Origin: Gammaproteobacteria bacterium RIFCSPHIGHO2_12_FULL_39_24
GTDB lineage: Bacteria; Pseudomonadota; Gammaproteobacteria; Coxiellales; Coxiellaceae
DNA: 42,266 nucleotides
Assembly (NCBI GenBank): GCA_001802455.1
Contig: MGXZ01000012.1
Location: forward strand, 1-42,266
Reading direction: 5' to 3'
Part shown: positions 17,784-25,172 of the stretch, one piece after another
How the letters are laid out: each line of letters starts with the position of its first letter
Position numbering within the stretch: the first letter of the stretch is position 1
Program-made: the position numbers and the translations under genes
Notes under the pieces: generated by a model
Told to the model about the DNA's origin: nothing
The model's input: only the letters and a program-made list of their open reading frames with translations
Databases searched by the model: none

Positions 17784-19130
17784 TCACACCTTCCCCTTCA
17801 ACTTCTTTTCTAAATAATGAATATTTTGCGCACCTGCTTTAAAATGATCATCACACATCAAATCTTGATGAAGTGGAATATTTGTTTTGATTCCCTCGAT
17901 AATTGTTTCCTCTAGTGCATTGCGCATACGCGCGATGGCATTTTGACGCGTGGTTGCGTGCACAATAAATTTTGCAATTAAGGAATCATAATACGGTGGC
18001 ACTTTATATCCTGTGTAAATATGTGAATCGACACGCACACCCATTCCACCCGGTGAATGATAGACATGAATGGTTCCTGGACAAGGTAAAAATGTGTAGG
18101 GATCTTCGGCATTAATGCGACATTCAATGGCATGTCCGTTCCAATGAATGTCTTCTTGTTTGTAGGGTAATTTTTCGCCTGCTGCAATGCGAAGTTGCGC
18201 TTTTACAATATCCACGTCGGTGACCATTTCTGTAACAGGATGTTCAACCTGCACGCGTGTATTCATTTCAATGAAATAAAATTCACCTTCTTGATATAAA
18301 AATTCAAATGTACCAACACCACGATATTTTATTTCTTCACAGGCTTTAACGCATAACCCACCGATTTTTTTGCGTTGCGCATTAGTAATGCCTGGTGCAG
18401 GCGCTTCTTCAATAATTTTTTGGTGTCGACGCTGCATGGAGCAATCACGCTCACCCAAGTGAATTGCATTGCCTTGACCATCACCTAGCACTTGAATTTC
18501 AATGTGCCGTGGATTTTCTAAAAATTTTTCCATGTACACTTCGCTGTTATTAAATGCAGCGCTTGCTTCTGTTTTTGTCATCGCGATTGAACCAATTAAT
18601 TCCTGTTCTGATCGTACAACACGCATGCCGCGTCCGCCGCCGCCGCCGGCCGCTTTAATAATCACCGGCAGCCCGATTTTTTTTGCCAGTGCTAAATTTT
18701 TTTCTTCATCATCGCTTAATATCCCATTTGATCCAGGAATGCAGGGTACACCTGCTTTGCGCATCGCATTAATTGCGGAAACTTTATTTCCCATTAATTG
18801 AATCGTGTCGTGTCGCGGGCCAATAAAAACAAATCCACTTTCTTCAACGCGCTCTGCAAAATCTGCATTTTCCGCGAGAAAACCGTATCCGGGATGAATT
18901 GCGTCAACTTGTGCGATTTCTGCGGCAGAAATAACCGCGGGAATGCTGAGATAGCTTTGCGTGGAATTAGGTGGGCCAATGCACACCGATTCATCAGCTA
19001 ATTTCACATGCATTAAATCTTGATCAGCCGTGGAATAAATTGCGACGGTTTTAATATTTAATTCTTTGCAAGCGCGATGAATGCGTAATGCAATTTCACC
19101 GCGGTTGGCGATTAATACTTTTTTAAACAT
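17784..19130 (-). CDS. accC: Biotin carboxylase subunit of acetyl-CoA carboxylase
   Basis: A 448-residue ATP-grasp enzyme that carboxylates biotin on AccB, the first step of fatty-acid synthesis. [19 protein letters not shown] begins at 19130. An in-frame extension reaching 19181 is encoded by degenerate heptamer-repeat sequence and overlaps accB, so it is rejected. The glycine-rich loop [14 protein letters not shown] and the active-site segment [14 protein letters not shown] are intact. Length equals that of E. coli AccC (449). The stop codon lies in a GTGTGAGTGTGA stretch. Confidence 0.97.
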   Translation of the reverse strand: MFKKVLIANRGEIALRIHRACKELNIKTVAIYSTADQDLMHVKLADESVCIGPPNSTQSYLSIPAVISAAEIAQVDAIHPGYGFLAENADFAERVEESGFVFIGPRHDTIQLMGNKVSAINAMRKAGVPCIPGSNGILSDDEEKNLALAKKIGLPVIIKAAGGGGGRGMRVVRSEQELIGSIAMTKTEASAAFNNSEVYMEKFLENPRHIEIQVLGDGQGNAIHLGERDCSMQRRHQKIIEEAPAPGITNAQRKKIGGLCVKACEEIKYRGVGTFEFLYQEGEFYFIEMNTRVQVEHPVTEMVTDVDIVKAQLRIAAGEKLPYKQEDIHWNGHAIECRINAEDPYTFLPCPGTIHVYHSPGGMGVRVDSHIYTGYKVPPYYDSLIAKFIVHATTRQNAIARMRNALEETIIEGIKTNIPLHQDLMCDDHFKAGAQNIHYLEKKLKGKV

Positions 19131-19162
19131 AATTTCAAGAGCCTTTACGGTTACCCGTTTCA

Positions 19163-19180
19163 CAGATAATTGATAACTCA
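19163..19180 (+). repeat. Degenerate TGATAAC heptamer between accB and accC
   Basis: About two units: a degraded CAGATAAT and one perfect TGATAAC, read on the plus strand. The genes here run on the minus strand, so this is the only copy whose TGATAAC strand is antisense to both neighbours. It overlaps the accB stop codon at its right end. Confidence 0.65.
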
Positions 19181-19630
19181 TTCAATAATAAACAACGGCT
19201 GATCATATTCAACCGGTTGCTCATTTTCAATTAATCGCGCGCTGATTACTCCTGCTTTGTCCGCTTCAATTTTATTAAACATTTTCATCGCTTCAATTAA
19301 GCATAATGTGTCGCCGATTTTTACTTTTTGTCCGACGCTGACAAAGGCGGGTGATCCGGGTGCTGCTGATAAATAAACAGTGCCGACCATGGGTGATTTT
19401 ACTGAATGACCTTCGCGATGTTCGTGTTTTTTCGGTGCAGTTGTTTCAGTTTTTATCTCTGTGTGATGTGGTGCAGATGTTTGTGGAGGTGGTGCTGCAT
19501 GTGTGTATGTCGGTGTTGTATTGGTTTGACAATTAATGCGAACCGAATCATCACCCGATTTCACTTCAAGTTCGCCAATGCCTGTTTCTTTAACAAGTTC
19601 GATTAGTTTTCTGATTTTACGTGTGTCCAT
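19178..19630 (-). CDS. accB: Biotin carboxyl carrier protein of acetyl-CoA carboxylase
   Basis: A 150-residue carrier of the acetyl-CoA carboxylase complex. The N-terminal 35 residues ([23 protein letters not shown]) are the typical AccB helix, residues about 40-75 form a Pro/Thr/His-rich linker, and the biotinyl domain holds EAMKMFNKI, whose first Lys is biotinylated. An in-frame GTG at 19642 is possible, but MDTRKI at 19630 matches the family start. accB and accC form an operon. Confidence 0.96.
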   Translation of the reverse strand: MDTRKIRKLIELVKETGIGELEVKSGDDSVRINCQTNTTPTYTHAAPPPQTSAPHHTEIKTETTAPKKHEHREGHSVKSPMVGTVYLSAAPGSPAFVSVGQKVKIGDTLCLIEAMKMFNKIEADKAGVISARLIENEQPVEYDQPLFIIE

Positions 19631-19652
19631 TGCTGCTCTCACTTAAAATTTA

Positions 19653-19687
19653 GTTATCAGTTATCAGTTATCAGTTATCAGTTATCA
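19653..19687 (-). repeat. TGATAAC heptamer array between aroQ and accB
   Basis: Five perfect units, TGATAAC on the minus strand, in sense with both genes. The left part of the array supplies the C-terminal LITDN residues and stop codon of AroQ; the array ends 22 bp before the accB ATG. Confidence 0.92.
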
Positions 19688-20138
19688 GTGAATGACTCAC
19701 TCCCACTAAATACTCATGCGCCGCTAACATCGCCAATTTATAACTATTCACGCCAAATCCGCTGATTATCCCAATCGCAATATCTGAAAAATAATTTTGA
19801 TGTCGAAATGACTCGCGTGCGCAGGTATTGCTTAAGTGAATTTCGACAAAGGGAATGTGTACGCTTAATAATGCATCGCGAAGAGCGATGCTGGTGTGCG
19901 TCAATGCGGCAGGATTCATTAAAATAAATTGAACGTTTTCGTGCAGAGCTTGTTGAATGCGGGCAATCAGCTCATGTTCCGCGTTGCTTTGAAAACAGGT
20001 TGCGGAGTGGCCGAGTTCGTTAGCTTGCTGGATAAGTAGATTGTTGATATTCTCCAGCCGATCGTGCCCATAGATCGTCGGTTCGCGAACGCCAAGCATA
20101 TTCAAATTCGGGCCATGTAATACCAAGATTTTTGCCAT
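19671..20138 (-). CDS. aroQ: Type II 3-dehydroquinate dehydratase
   Basis: A 155-residue dodecameric shikimate-pathway enzyme that dehydrates 3-dehydroquinate. [21 protein letters not shown] holds the mobile-loop Arg and Tyr, [17 protein letters not shown] carries the catalytic-region Asn-Pro, and [23 protein letters not shown] is typical. The C-terminal LITDN residues come from the heptamer array, making it a few residues longer than usual (about 145-150). Confidence 0.96.
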   Translation of the reverse strand: MAKILVLHGPNLNMLGVREPTIYGHDRLENINNLLIQQANELGHSATCFQSNAEHELIARIQQALHENVQFILMNPAALTHTSIALRDALLSVHIPFVEIHLSNTCARESFRHQNYFSDIAIGIISGFGVNSYKLAMLAAHEYLVGVSHSLITDN

Positions 20139-20222
20139 GGCGCACAGTTTGCCTGAGTTGCAGGATAATGTCTATACTTGTATCGTTCGATGCAGATGTC
20201 AGCAAGTTAGCGATAGTTGATG

Positions 20223-20963
20223 TTACAGCCATTTTTCCATTCCACAAACCAACCGATCTAATTCCATCACTTTCCGACAACATAAAAACAATCCTGGCAT
20301 CATGGCGCTGCGGTCAGTCACATTATGTTGAATTGTAAATGTTTCACCATTACCACCAAAAATGACTTCTTGGTTAGCGAATACACCCGTGACACGCACG
20401 GCATGAATTGGGATATGGTGATACTGTTCACCGCGTGACAGATTATTTTTTAATTGCGTATCAAGCGAGTGGCTCGTATTTTTTTCTTTTTTAATTTTTG
20501 AGAGTAGCTCTGCTGTTTTCTTTGCAGTGTTAGAAGGCGCGTCTAATTTTTTGGGATGATGATATTCAATAATTTCCACGTCAGGAAAATAGTTGGCGGC
20601 GTCTTGTGCATATTTCATCATCAAAATAGCGCCAATTGAAAAATTGGGTGCAACAATACCGCCAATTTTTTTTTCTGCGCATTGCTGAGAAATGATTTCA
20701 ATTTGTTCTGGTGTTAATCCGGATGTGCCAATTACAGGACGCACGCCGGCAGAAATAATTTTTTGCGTGTTTTCAAAAACAGCGGAAGGTATCGTCCAAT
20801 CAATGACAATGTCTGGTTTATGTTTTTGAATTGCAGACAGTAAATCATCGTTACGTGATGTGGTTGCAACCAATCGCAAATCTTTTTCAGCTGTAATAGC
20901 TGCAACGGTTACACGACCCATTTTGCCATTAGCGCCGTTAATAAGAATTTTGATTGTATTCAT
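20223..20963 (-). CDS. dapB: 4-hydroxy-tetrahydrodipicolinate reductase
   Basis: A 246-residue NAD(P)H-dependent enzyme of the lysine and meso-diaminopimelate pathway. The nucleotide-binding loop is INGANGKMGR (8-17). VIDWTIPSAVFEN and VIGTSGLT follow, and the catalytic YHHPKKLDAPSNTAKKTA segment is complete. It is slightly shorter than E. coli DapB (273). It starts 8 bp after a heptamer array with no visible Shine-Dalgarno sequence. Confidence 0.96.
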   Translation of the reverse strand: MNTIKILINGANGKMGRVTVAAITAEKDLRLVATTSRNDDLLSAIQKHKPDIVIDWTIPSAVFENTQKIISAGVRPVIGTSGLTPEQIEIISQQCAEKKIGGIVAPNFSIGAILMMKYAQDAANYFPDVEIIEYHHPKKLDAPSNTAKKTAELLSKIKKEKNTSHSLDTQLKNNLSRGEQYHHIPIHAVRVTGVFANQEVIFGGNGETFTIQHNVTDRSAMMPGLFLCCRKVMELDRLVCGMEKWL

Positions 20964-20971
20964 AATATTTG

Positions 20972-20986
20972 GTTATCAGTTATCAG
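20972..20986 (-). repeat. TGATAAC heptamer array between sodB and dapB
   Basis: Two perfect TGATAAC units on the minus strand, in sense with sodB and dapB. The first unit provides the sodB TGA stop codon, followed immediately by TAA; the array ends 8 bp before the dapB ATG. Confidence 0.9.
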
Positions 20987-21564
20987 TGTGAATAATTTTT
21001 TTCAGCAAATTTCCAATTCACTACATTCCAAAAATGTTCAATATATTTTGCGCGATCGTTGCGAGTGTCGATATAGTACGCATGTTCCCACACATCACAT
21101 GTTAATAATGGTTTTTTGCTATCCAATAAAGGATTTCCAGCGTTGCTGGTTTGAGTGATTTCTAATTCCCCCGCGTTATTTTTCACAAGCCACGCCCAGC
21201 CAGAACCAAATACGGTTGTCGCCGCTTTGGTAAATGCGGTTTTAAACGCATCAAACGAACCAAATGACTTTTCGATACGTTCAGCAAGTTCGCCGGTTGG
21301 TTTTCCACCACCAGTAGGAGATAAGCTGTGCCAATAAAATGTGTGATTCCAAATTTGTGCTGCGTTATTAAAAATAACGCCCGATGCTTTTTTTATAATT
21401 TCTTCCAGCGACTTATTTTCAAACTCAGTGCCTGTTACCAAATTATTTAGATTGTTTACGTAAGCACGATGATGTTTGCCATAATGATATTCGAGCGTTT
21501 CTTTGGAAATGTGCGGTGTTAATGCGTCCATCGCGTAGGGTAGTGCAGGTAATTCAAAGGCCAT
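20983..21564 (-). CDS. sodB: Iron superoxide dismutase
   Basis: A 193-residue Fe-type superoxide dismutase that converts superoxide to peroxide and oxygen. Metal ligands are His27, His74, Asp157 and His161. Gln70 in the FNNAAQIWNHTFYW segment is the residue characteristic of iron enzymes. It has a proper GGAG ribosome binding site. The stop codon is part of a heptamer unit. A Fur-like site lies in the 223-bp divergent region shared with the peroxiredoxin gene. Confidence 0.97.
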   Translation of the reverse strand: MAFELPALPYAMDALTPHISKETLEYHYGKHHRAYVNNLNNLVTGTEFENKSLEEIIKKASGVIFNNAAQIWNHTFYWHSLSPTGGGKPTGELAERIEKSFGSFDAFKTAFTKAATTVFGSGWAWLVKNNAGELEITQTSNAGNPLLDSKKPLLTCDVWEHAYYIDTRNDRAKYIEHFWNVVNWKFAEKNYSH

Positions 21565-21648
21565 GTTGTTTCTCCTTAACGATTTTTTGTTTCACAAGAT
21601 AACGTACTTTTTGTAACAATGCCACTGGAGTTATTAGCGACAATATGT

Positions 21649-21683
21649 TGATAACTGATAACTGATAACTGATAACTGATAAC
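21649..21683 (+). repeat. TGATAAC heptamer array in the sodB-prx divergent region
   Basis: Five perfect TGATAAC units in sense with the peroxiredoxin gene and antisense to the sodB leader. It is the only array not between two genes of the same strand. It is also distant from the start codon (about 104 bp), so it probably lies upstream of or in the promoter region. Confidence 0.92.
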
Positions 21684-21717
21684 AGCAACGAAACGTACAC
21701 TATTTGCATCTCGTCCC

Positions 21718-21736
21718 GATATTCATTATCATTAAC
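21718..21736. promoter_or_regulatory. Fur-box-like site
   Basis: The 19-bp sequence GATATTCATTATCATTAAC matches the E. coli Fur consensus at 15 of 19 positions by my hand alignment. It sits 51 bp upstream of the peroxiredoxin start and about 150 bp upstream of sodB. Iron-dependent control of one or both oxidative-stress genes is therefore plausible. Confidence 0.5.
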
Positions 21737-21787
21737 GACACTTTTTTGCGGGATTTTCCGCGTTTTTGAATCAACTGAGGTGATTAT

Positions 21788-22390
21788 ATGTCATTAGTAA
21801 CTCGTCAAGCGCCTGATTTTACCGTGCCGGCTGTTTTGGGTAATGGTGAAATCGTTAATCAATATCATTTTGGCAAAGCAACAAAAGGAAAATATGCGCT
21901 TGTTTTCTTTTATCCGCTCGATTTTACATTCGTTTGTCCTTCTGAATTAATCGCATTGGATCACGCGATGAGTGAATTCAAGACACGTAATGTAGAAGTG
22001 ATTTCAGTATCGATTGATTCGCAATTCACGCACAACGCATGGCGTAACACACCGGTTGATAAAGGCGGCATTGGCGCGGTGAAATATACTATGATTGCTG
22101 ATGTGACGCATTCCATTGCGCGTGCTTATGGCGTTGAACATCCTGAAGCAGGGGTTGCATTGCGCGGTGCATTTATTATCGATGATAAAGGTATTGTTCG
22201 TGCAGAATTAATTAATGATTTGCCGTTGGGTCGCAGCATGCCAGAAATTTTGCGCTTGATCGATGCATTACAATTCACTGAAAAACACGGTGAAGTATGT
22301 CCTGCCAATTGGAAAAAAGGCGATAAAGGCATGACTGCATCACCGACGGGTGTTGCGTCTTATTTGGCTGAACATGCGGATCGGTTGTAA
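21788..22390 (+). CDS. Typical 2-Cys peroxiredoxin (AhpC/TSA)
   Basis: A 200-residue thiol peroxidase that reduces hydrogen and organic peroxides. The peroxidatic Cys50 lies in FYPLDFTFVCPSE and the resolving Cys171 in GEVCPANW, as in AhpC/Prx1 proteins. A GAGG ribosome binding site precedes the ATG. No ahpF is adjacent, so the reductant is probably a thioredoxin-type system or the product of a distant gene. It is divergent from sodB, forming an oxidative-stress pair. Confidence 0.95.
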   Translation: MSLVTRQAPDFTVPAVLGNGEIVNQYHFGKATKGKYALVFFYPLDFTFVCPSELIALDHAMSEFKTRNVEVISVSIDSQFTHNAWRNTPVDKGGIGAVKYTMIADVTHSIARAYGVEHPEAGVALRGAFIIDDKGIVRAELINDLPLGRSMPEILRLIDALQFTEKHGEVCPANWKKGDKGMTASPTGVASYLAEHADRL

Positions 22391-22414
22391 TTGAATTATT
22401 AACGCGAGGTATTT

Positions 22415-22439
22415 GGTGTGAGAATATTTTTCTCACACC
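22415..22439 (+). terminator. Hairpin after the peroxiredoxin gene, possible terminator
   Basis: A perfect 10-bp stem, GGTGTGAGAA and TTCTCACACC, with a 5-nt TATTT loop, begins 25 bp after the stop codon. No T-tract follows on the plus strand, so classical intrinsic termination is uncertain; it may only stabilise the transcript end. Confidence 0.5.
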
Positions 22440-22517
22440 GATACTCATTTCCATTCTCGCAAACAATATTCGCTTTTCACAACACTGCCAAACAAGCGAC
22501 TTTTTAAAATAATTTTT

Positions 22518-23023
22518 CTAATGAAAATCCAGTGCGCCGATGCGATCACTGCCGGATAACAAACCATAACCCAATTCATTTTTTTGAAGATGTGGATATT
22601 AGACCTCTTGTATAACCTTGAGTAATGCGACGAGGTCACAGAAAAGATTTTCGAAAAAGCGGAGCATACACGTTAGTATGTGAGCATTTTGAGAAAATTT
22701 TTTCGAAGAGATCGTCCATTAATCGAGGTTATGCAAGAGGTCTATTGATAATCCATTAAGCGTCGACCCCATGCGTCGGGTAATGCATCACGCAAACAAG
22801 ATGGCATAATATGCATGCCGGTGGGTTCAACTGTATTTTCTGATAATGGTAATTCAAATGGAGACAGCGGGATGGCATCAGCCCGTTCACGATAACTTTT
22901 ACCATATACAAATAAATATCGATTGTTATCACGTACTAGTTTTCCAGCCACAACCGGATTAGATTGTTGTGGCAGCCAAATCCAAACAAATGCTTCTTTT
23001 GTGTTTTGTGCATTAGAAGTCAT
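22518..23023 (-). pseudogene. hipA: hipA toxin pseudogene split by a miniature element
   Basis: The upstream part (22747-23023) encodes about 93 residues of the HipA N-terminal region, ending SCLRDALPDAWGRRLMDYQ. HipA then continues on the far side of the element: codons from 22598 downward read YPHLQKNELGYGLLSGSD, then RIGALDFH, which is the family's SGSDRIGALDF motif. Removing the element and one copy of its 3-bp target duplication restores one frame (MDYQ-YPHL). A TAG stop at 22518-22520 ends this piece, and no further HipA residues are recognisable toward the peroxiredoxin gene. The kinase core of the roughly 430-residue toxin is thus lost. The start overlaps hipB. Confidence 0.9.
22601..22743. 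mobile_element. 143-bp miniature inverted-repeat element (MITE-like)
   Basis: The ends form imperfect terminal inverted repeats of about 27 bp: AGACCTCTTGTATAACC on the left and AGACCTCTTGCATAACC on the right, read inward. The element is flanked by an ATT at 22598-22600 and 22744-22746, a 3-bp duplication of the ANT type used by some IS5-family elements. It holds no reading frame of interest; the middle carries a small inverted pair (CATACACGTTAGTATG). Such elements are usually moved in trans by a transposase with similar ends. It interrupts hipA, and its end supplies the premature TAG. Confidence 0.88.
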
Positions 23024-23330
23024 CACTCACTTTTTGTTTTTTGTGATGCGTTTTTTTTGGAAGTAATGCGGAAAAACCAGATAGTATCGTTTGCCATTTT
23101 GAGAGCGATTGATCATCTTCTGAAAAAAGCGGGATAGCCAGCAAATACGCTGCTTCAAATACAGTTCCAATGGATACTGTGCGATCTCCTTTTTCAATCG
23201 CAATCACCGTTTGGCGTGTCACATTCAAGCGCTCGGCCAATTCTGCTTGAGAAAAAGCACGTTCTTGTCTGGTCACCTGAATTAATTTACCCAGTGTTTT
23301 TAGGGCGTTTTTAGTATATTGTGAAATCAT
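23013..23330 (-). CDS. hipB: HipB-type antitoxin, XRE family
   Basis: A 105-residue helix-turn-helix protein with the XRE pattern FSQAELAERLNVTRQTVIAIEKGDRTVSIGTVFEAAYLL at about 27-65. The basic tail (PKKTHHKKQKV) is variable. It overlaps hipA by 11 bp (from the hipA ATG), so it is the antitoxin of a hipBA operon whose toxin has been lost. It looks intact and may persist as an orphan repressor. Confidence 0.87.
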   Translation of the reverse strand: MISQYTKNALKTLGKLIQVTRQERAFSQAELAERLNVTRQTVIAIEKGDRTVSIGTVFEAAYLLAIPLFSEDDQSLSKWQTILSGFSALLPKKTHHKKQKVSDDF

Positions 23331-23371
23331 GTTAATTATATTTAACTTTAAGTGATTTTATGTTAATTATA
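23330..23371. promoter_or_regulatory. Direct repeats at the hipB start, operator candidate
   Basis: TGTTAATTATA occurs at 23330-23340 and 23361-23371, 31 bp apart. The first copy overlaps the hipB start codon. HipB proteins autorepress through paired operators, so these are plausible binding sites. Confidence 0.5.
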
Positions 23372-23416
23372 ACAAACATTTGTGGGGGATGCAATAAAAA
23401 AAGGGGGTAGAAATGA

Positions 23417-24010
23417 CTATTGGCTATATTTATTCACAATATAACAAAACAGTTCTGCTGTTTGCTTTGCATCGTAAATAGCAGAATGTGCTTCGTTTTT
23501 GTCAAATCCCAATCGCGCAATGCGCAATGCTTTTGCCAAAACGGTTTTACCAAAAACCAATCCGGATAAAGTGGCGGTGTCAAACACAGTGAAGGCATGA
23601 AAGGGTGTTGCTTTTATTTTGCAACGTTTCGCTGCCGTCAAAATAAATGATAAATCAAAATGTGCGTTATGACCGACTAACACGGCGCGACGACATTCTG
23701 TTTGTTTTAATGTTTGCTCTACAAATTGAAACAATTGTGTGAGCGCATCGTTTTCAGCAATATCAAATCGAAAAGGATGGAATGGATCGATACCGGTAAT
23801 TTCCAATGCTGCTTCATCTAAACGTGCACCTTCAAACGGAGTGACATGACACGCAAAATTACTTGCTGGAACAAGCAAGCCAGCTTCGTTGTAATTGACA
23901 GTCACTGCAGCAATTTCAAGAATGGCATTTTTTTGATAATCAACACCACTGGTTTCGATATCAATAACCACCGGTAGATAACCGTCAAAGCGTTTTTTAA
24001 TTTGTTTCAT
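23417..24010 (-). CDS. rnt: Ribonuclease T
   Basis: A 197-residue DEDDh exonuclease that trims tRNA and other small-RNA 3' ends. The catalytic acids Asp17 and Glu19 lie in VVIDIETSG, Asp119 in GHNAHFDLSF, His175 and Asp180 in EAHSAIYDAKQTA. The RFDGYLPVVID start and the closeness to E. coli RNase T (215) favour RNase T over other members. The start is 7 bp after a heptamer array and has no Shine-Dalgarno. Confidence 0.93.
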   Translation of the reverse strand: MKQIKKRFDGYLPVVIDIETSGVDYQKNAILEIAAVTVNYNEAGLLVPASNFACHVTPFEGARLDEAALEITGIDPFHPFRFDIAENDALTQLFQFVEQTLKQTECRRAVLVGHNAHFDLSFILTAAKRCKIKATPFHAFTVFDTATLSGLVFGKTVLAKALRIARLGFDKNEAHSAIYDAKQTAELFCYIVNKYSQ

Positions 24011-24017
24011 AATTTGG

Positions 24018-24038
24018 TTATCAGTTATCAGTTATCAG
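24018..24038 (-). repeat. TGATAAC heptamer array between pyrC and rnt
   Basis: Three perfect TGATAAC units on the minus strand, in sense with pyrC and rnt. It supplies the C-terminal LITDN and stop codon of PyrC and ends 7 bp before the rnt ATG. Confidence 0.92.
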
Positions 24039-25061
24039 TTGCCATTTTATTATTTCACCTGCCTTCATCGGAACTATTTGTGTTTCACCAAAAGACAGTG
24101 TTGCTGGAATTTCCCACGATTTTTTCACTAACGTAATTTTATTTTTATTCATGGGCAGCTGATAAAATTCCGCGCCAAAGCGACTGGCAAAATTTTCTAA
24201 TTTATCGAGTGCATTATTTTGTTCGAAAATTTCAGCGTATAATTCAATGGCAGCATGCGCTGAATAGATTCCTGCACACCCACAGCTCGATTCTTTTTTT
24301 TCTTGTGCATGAGGGGCGCTATCTGTGCCCACGAAAAATTTCGGATTGCCGCTGATGACAGCATGAATTAATGCTTGTTGATCCTCGATTCGCTTTAAAA
24401 TAGGCATGCAAAAATAATGGGGGCGAATGCCGTGATGAAATAAATCATTGCGATTGTAGTGTAAATGATGTGGTGTAATGGTTGCGGCAATGTTTTTTGG
24501 CACACTTAAAATAAAATCCACTGCTGCTTTTGTTGAAATATGTTCTAAAATAATTCGCAGCGTCGGAAAATTTCCTACCACTTTTTTTAATGCCCCCAAG
24601 AATAATTTTTCCCGATCAAAAATATCCACGTTTTTATCAATGGATTCTCCGTGAATGCACAAAGGTAAATCACAGGATTGCATTTGTTCAAGCAAGGGAA
24701 AAATTTTTTGAATGTCAGTAATGCCAGCGGCGGAGTGGGTTGTAGCACCCGCAGGATAATATTTTGCGGCAACAATAATTCCTGATTTTTTGGCGTCCAG
24801 AAAAATAGTAGGTGACATATTTTCTGTTAAATATAAAGTCATTAACGGTTTGAAATTCAAACCGTGTGGGATTTTTTCCACAATGCGATCGTGATAATCG
24901 CGCGCTTGATCAATGGATGTGATCGGCGGTTTTAAATTGGGCATAACGATGGCGCGCGCAAATCTAGCTGCACTGTCAGTAACAGTGCGTTTTAAATATA
25001 AATCATCGCGAAGATGACAATGCCAATCGTCAGGTTGCGTAATCGTGATTGAGTTGGTCAT
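24021..25061 (-). CDS. pyrC: Dihydroorotase
   Basis: A 346-residue zinc-dependent enzyme of pyrimidine biosynthesis that cyclises carbamoyl-aspartate to dihydroorotate. His14 and His16 in DDWHCHLRDD are metal ligands. The carboxylated Lys lies in AAKYYPAGATTHS, and FVGTDSAPHAQEKKESSCGCAGIYSA is typical of the class I PyrC. The frame stays open to 25094, but the conserved N-terminus starts with MTNSITITQP at 25061. Its last residues are written by heptamer repeats. Confidence 0.96.
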   Translation of the reverse strand: MTNSITITQPDDWHCHLRDDLYLKRTVTDSAARFARAIVMPNLKPPITSIDQARDYHDRIVEKIPHGLNFKPLMTLYLTENMSPTIFLDAKKSGIIVAAKYYPAGATTHSAAGITDIQKIFPLLEQMQSCDLPLCIHGESIDKNVDIFDREKLFLGALKKVVGNFPTLRIILEHISTKAAVDFILSVPKNIAATITPHHLHYNRNDLFHHGIRPHYFCMPILKRIEDQQALIHAVISGNPKFFVGTDSAPHAQEKKESSCGCAGIYSAHAAIELYAEIFEQNNALDKLENFASRFGAEFYQLPMNKNKITLVKKSWEIPATLSFGETQIVPMKAGEIIKWQLITDN

Positions 25062-25172
25062 AAAAATTACAGCGCAAAAATATTTGAAAACCATTGTAGC
25101 AAATTTATAAAAATAGCGTTATGATCTTCGTCCTTTATTTTGGAATATATATAACTTCAGGAGTAATTCACA

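Noticed and set aside
19131-19181. N-terminal extension of AccC ([12 protein letters not shown]...)
   Set aside because: It is encoded by degenerate heptamer repeat and overlaps accB; the conserved family start is at 19130.
22445-22639. 64-codon minus-strand frame through the end of the miniature element
   Set aside because: It reads through element and hipA remnant in the wrong frame; the true HipA frame is a neighbouring one.
5578-24038. CRISPR-like arrays at heptamer repeats
   Set aside because: The 7-bp units are contiguous, have no spacers, and no cas genes are present.
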